This document shows positions 7,794-9,376 of a stretch of DNA of 9,376 nucleotides, in pieces (the first letter of the stretch is position 1; each line of letters begins with the position of its first letter). Origin of the DNA: CAKSUT01 sp045542335 (GTDB lineage Bacteria; Bacillota; Clostridia; Oscillospirales; CAG-382). The stretch is from the NCBI GenBank assembly GCA_045542335.1, contig JAZQKV010000054.1, positions 1 through 9,376 of the forward strand. Direction: 5' to 3'. Under the pieces are notes generated by a model. That model made no database searches. It was not told where the DNA came from and saw only the letters and a program-made list of their open reading frames with translations. The translations under genes were made by a program, and so were the position numbers.

Positions 7794-8078
7794 TCAAAGG
7801 TCGTCAGCATCTTGGACGGGAACTTCCGAGGGGGAGGCAGGACGACCTGTATAACTTCCCTGTGGATCGGTGTTGGTGCTTCCGTGGTATAGCATTGAAG
7901 CGGCTTTGCTTATTGGCATGCTGCCGCAAAGTGTTTTACCGACGGAATCACGTCGCTTCTGTTTCCCGTTTGAATGGGAGACCGCCGGGATGGTGCTTTG
8001 GCATCCTGTGGAATGATTGAAACAAGTCTTGTTTTTTGGTTGTACGCCGCTTTGGGGGAAATCATGCTTTGAAGCCAT
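7794..8078 (-). CDS. Small hypothetical protein with C-terminal TDPxGSYTGxP / PVQDADDL motif
   Basis: The frame encodes up to 94 residues. The last ~25 contain TDPQGSYTGRP followed by PVQDADDL and a TGA. From memory, unverified, this ending resembles a family of very short uncharacterised proteins (about 35-60 residues) in Clostridia, with function unknown to me. The start is uncertain. The ATG at 8078 has only GAGG 13 nt upstream; internal ATGs would give proteins of 41 or 33 residues but lack a visible ribosome binding site. The N-terminal half is unremarkable, and another minus-strand frame overlaps it, so the true N-terminus may be shorter or the gene degraded. No signal peptide or membrane segment is seen. 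It runs toward the repeat-protein gene, with no clear terminator of its own. If the resemblance is chance, this is non-coding. Confidence 0.4.
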   Translation of the reverse strand: MASKHDFPQSGVQPKNKTCFNHSTGCQSTIPAVSHSNGKQKRRDSVGKTLCGSMPISKAASMLYHGSTNTDPQGSYTGRPASPSEVPVQDADDL

Positions 8079-8208
8079 TGGTTTGCGTTATCCTCACATT
8101 TTTTTAATATTCTGCCGCAGAAATATTCCGATATATTTCTTGCCGATTCAGTTGGTTTTTTCGCAAAGCTGTTGCTATTGCGCAAAAAAATGAAAGGGAG
8201 AAATCATC

Positions 8209-8352
8209 GTGCGAAAAGCCGTCGCTTTTTCGCAGAACAGACAAGGGCGAAACCGATGCCTCCTCGGTAAACGTGTTTTCACACGATACATGATGGGTTT
8301 CCCACATACAACACGATATAAAACCTTGCCGCAGGTCGGGCGTTCCTTTTAA
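8209..8352 (+). CDS. Possible 47-residue basic small ORF with GTG start
   Basis: A GTG at 8209 is preceded by AAAGGGAG (8193-8200) at 8-nt spacing, a good ribosome binding site. It opens a 47-codon frame ending in TAA at 8350-8352. The peptide starts MRKAVAFSQNRQGRNRC and is rich in Arg and Lys, with no membrane segment or known motif. The initiation codon overlaps the foot of a hairpin (8211-8233), which could hide or expose the start. No promoter was found. It is small, unrecognised and in a gene-poor region, so it may be fortuitous. Confidence 0.25.
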   Translation: MRKAVAFSQNRQGRNRCLLGKRVFTRYMMGFPHTTRYKTLPQVGRSF

Positions 8353-8387
8353 AACAAGGCATGCTCAAAAAAACTTTGAATAAAAAC

Positions 8388-8426
8388 CTCGAAAAGGACG
8401 CTTTGTGTGGGTCACTCGAAAAGGAC
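8388..8426 (+). repeat. 12-nt direct repeat CTCGAAAAGGAC, two copies
   Basis: Exact copies at 8388-8399 and 8415-8426 start 27 nt apart. No further copy was noticed in the window. The spacing is near 2.5 helical turns. Role unknown: it could be a protein-binding site pair or a decayed repeat. Confidence 0.6.
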
Positions 8427-8647
8427 AGTCTGTTTTGCCGTCTTGTTTGTTCCGTCAATAGTATGTGTCGGCAGGAGTTTTGTATTCATGAAAAATAAGG
8501 AAAATTTGATGTCATGTTCATGTGTGCGGCAATTTGTAATATAAAAATCGAAAATAACAGCGGGAAATGGCAGATGTTTAAATGCTTTGGCGATGCTTTG
8601 ATGGCGTTTTTTTGTTTTACATATTTGTAAATTTATGTTGAAAACCG

Positions 8648-8676
8648 TTGACAAATCTGTACTTATGTGGTATTAT
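8648..8676 (+). promoter_or_regulatory. Consensus-like sigma-A promoter for the BMP lipoprotein gene
   Basis: A perfect TTGACA (8648-8653), a 17-nt spacer and TATTAT (8671-8676), one mismatch from consensus, make this the clearest vegetative promoter in the window. Transcription should start near 8683, giving a 5' leader of about 180 nt before the ATG at 8864. Confidence 0.85.
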
Positions 8677-8687
8677 TATCTGCGTGG

Positions 8688-8724
8688 AAAGTAAACAGGG
8701 TTCGGTTGTGAGCAGGTTTACTTT
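8688..8724 (+). promoter_or_regulatory. First leader hairpin of the BMP gene
   Basis: AAAGTAAAC (8688-8696) pairs perfectly with GTTTACTTT (8716-8724) around a 19-nt loop that can form an inner GTTC/GAGC stem. It starts about 5 nt after the predicted transcription start. TAAAC in its left arm could instead pair with GTTTA in the next hairpin, giving two exclusive folds. I cannot assign it to a known riboswitch class. Confidence 0.45.
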
Positions 8725-8747
8725 ATTTATTTTGGTTTTTCACAAGT

Positions 8748-8796
8748 AGTTTATCTTTGGACTAAAGCAAATGGTTTTTCCGGGATAAACTTTTTT
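8748..8796 (+). terminator. Terminator-like hairpin inside the BMP leader (possible attenuator)
   Basis: AGTTTATC (8748-8755) pairs with GATAAACT (8784-8791), and the stem runs directly into a T-run (8791-8796). The loop contains a small CTTT/AAAG hairpin. It lies upstream of the coding start and downstream of the promoter, which is the position of a transcription attenuator. The stem is AT-rich, so it may be weak. Confidence 0.45.
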
Positions 8797-8863
8797 AATG
8801 CGATGTAAATTTTATTTACATAAATTTTATTTTAACTAAGCCGTAAAACGGCGGGAGGAAAAA

Positions 8864-9376
8864 ATGAAGAAGCTTTTATCACTCACACTCGTGCTTGCTG
8901 TTCTTCTTTCCTGCTGCGCAATTTTCAGCGCATGCTCTGATGAAACAGCAAATGAAGAATTCAAGGTAGGTTTCATCTTCCTTCATGATGAAAACTCTAC
9001 TTACGACAAGAACTTTATCGACGCAGCTACTGAAGCAACAGCAGCACTCGGCCTTTCCGAGGAGCAGGTTATCTTCAAGATAAACGTTCCCGAATCCGAT
9101 GAATGCTACAACGCAGCAGAAGAACTCGTTGACGAAGGCTGCGACCTTATCTTTGCAGATAGCTTCGGTCACGAAGACCACATTATCCGTGCAGCTAAGA
9201 AGTATCCTGAAGTTGTTTTCTGTCATGCAACAGGTACAAAGGCTCACACAGAAAAGCTCCCCAACTTCTATAACGCATTTGCTTCCATTTATGAAGGCAG
9301 ATACCTTGTAGGTGTTGCTGCAGGTCTCAAGCTCAACGAAATGATTGAAGATGGCAAGATCACAGCTGAACAGGCT
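8864..9376 (+). CDS. BMP/PnrA-family ABC transporter substrate-binding lipoprotein, 3'-truncated
   Basis: The first 171 codons are open to the window edge. The N-terminus is a lipoprotein signal: MKK, a hydrophobic core, then IFSAC with the lipidated Cys at residue 24, followed by an acidic linker. The mature part starts with KVGFIFLHDENSTYDKNF and continues through DLIFADSFGHEDHIIRAAKKYP, VVFCHATG and FYNAFASIYEGRYLVGVAAG, all typical of the basic membrane protein (Bmp/TmpC/PnrA) family. Known members bind purine nucleosides, and at least one binds riboflavin; they deliver ligand to an ABC permease. The ligand here is not decidable. Full-length proteins have about 340-400 residues, so half is missing. 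GGGAGG (8853-8858) precedes the ATG by 5 nt. ATPase and permease genes are expected downstream but are outside the window. Confidence 0.93.
   Translation, partial: MKKLLSLTLVLAVLLSCCAIFSACSDETANEEFKVGFIFLHDENSTYDKNFIDAATEATAALGLSEEQVIFKINVPESDECYNAAEELVDEGCDLIFADSFGHEDHIIRAAKKYPEVVFCHATGTKAHTEKLPNFYNAFASIYEGRYLVGVAAGLKLNEMIEDGKITAEQA

Larger units (their letters stand above)
7673..8640. other. Gene-poor region with many local inverted repeats
   Basis: No ORF here has clear family identity over its full length, and competing frames on both strands stay open for 60-90 codons. Hand-visible stems include 7798-7805 with 7841-7848 (8 bp), 7811-7815 with 7826-7830, 7900-7904 with 7923-7927, 7940-7944 with 7951-7955, 7961-7967 with 7976-7982, 7988-7992 with 8002-8006, 8119-8126 with 8133-8140 (8 bp), 8162-8166 with 8178-8182, and 8211-8219 with 8224-8233. 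The density suggests either a structured RNA or the decayed remains of a gene or mobile element. I do not recognise tRNA, tmRNA, RNase P, SRP or 6S RNA in it. From about 8430 to 8640 it becomes AT-rich and plain. Confidence 0.5.

Noticed and set aside
7742..8020. Plus-strand open frame of 92 codons in the gene-poor region
   Set aside because: Its Cys/Trp/Arg-rich composition is typical of non-coding frames, no start signal is visible, and it lies antisense to the ORF with the QDADDL motif.
7910..8185. Second minus-strand frame overlapping the small ORF
   Set aside because: It needs a TTG start without a ribosome binding site and has no recognised motif. It could be the pre-frameshift N-terminus of the small protein, but nothing supports joining them.
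8104..8307. Minus-strand 67-codon frame
   Set aside because: There is no ribosome binding site or family resemblance, and it is antisense to the GTG-start ORF.
7740..8340. Housekeeping RNA (tmRNA, RNase P, SRP, 6S) or a group II intron
   Set aside because: None of the conserved cores known to me (for example the RNase P GAGGAAAGTCC or the SRP GGAAGGAAGCAGCC region) was seen.
8473..8544. AGGAG followed by ATG at 8488 opening an 18-codon frame
   Set aside because: It is too short and unrecognised; such matches are common in AT-rich DNA.
8412..8654. Minus-strand 80-codon frame
   Set aside because: It needs a TTG start inside the -35 element of the strong plus-strand promoter and has no ribosome binding site.
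8683..8800. Purine riboswitch before the nucleoside-type lipoprotein
   Set aside because: The conserved junction and loop sequences of the purine aptamer were not found; only a generic GGACTA-like string occurs.

Overview
The window looks like chromosomal DNA of an anaerobic, low-to-middling GC Gram-positive bacterium of the class Clostridia, most likely Oscillospiraceae/Ruminococcaceae-like. The reasons are an RpoC without the large trigger-loop insertion of Proteobacteria, strong AGGAGG-type ribosome binding sites, a sporulation-type SpoIIQ-like M23 protein behind a candidate sigma-F promoter, a secreted protein with 'stalk' plus Big_2 repeats, and a BMP-family lipoprotein. The assignment is inferred from gene content. 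No taxonomic marker was searched.

Layout. Positions 1-2335 (+) are the 3' two thirds of rpoC, entering just after the catalytic NADFDGDQ motif. Positions 2336-2439 hold two hairpins between convergent genes; the second is a strong intrinsic terminator for the minus strand and probably serves both strands. Positions 2440-3498 (-) encode a single-pass membrane protein with a disordered linker and a C-terminal M23/LytM domain, best read as SpoIIQ-like. Positions 3499-3837 are a divergent promoter region, with a near-consensus sigma-F promoter leftward and a -10 plus perfect Shine-Dalgarno rightward. Positions 3838-7614 (+) encode a 1258-residue secreted protein: signal peptide, two stalk units, twelve Big_2/Ig-like repeats of 87-92 residues and a short Asn/Thr/Glu tail, followed by a terminator hairpin.

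Positions 7673-8640 are gene-poor and hard to read. They hold a minus-strand small ORF whose C-terminus (TDPxGSYTGxP...PVQDADDL) looks like a clostridial small-protein family, a 47-codon GTG-start ORF with a good Shine-Dalgarno, many local inverted repeats and a 12-nt direct repeat. Positions 8648-8863 carry an excellent sigma-A promoter and a ~180-nt structured leader with a terminator-like hairpin. Positions 8864-9376 (+) begin a BMP/PnrA-family lipoprotein that runs off the end.

The genes do not form one pathway. The window is a junction where the rpoBC operon ends without the str genes (rpsL, rpsG, fusA, tuf) that often follow it, next to a sporulation gene, a surface or secreted repeat protein and the start of a likely nucleoside-uptake operon. 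The observations most worth checking are the sigma-F promoter with its M23 gene, the leader of the BMP gene, the QDADDL small ORF and surrounding structure, and the recently duplicated Big_2 repeats.
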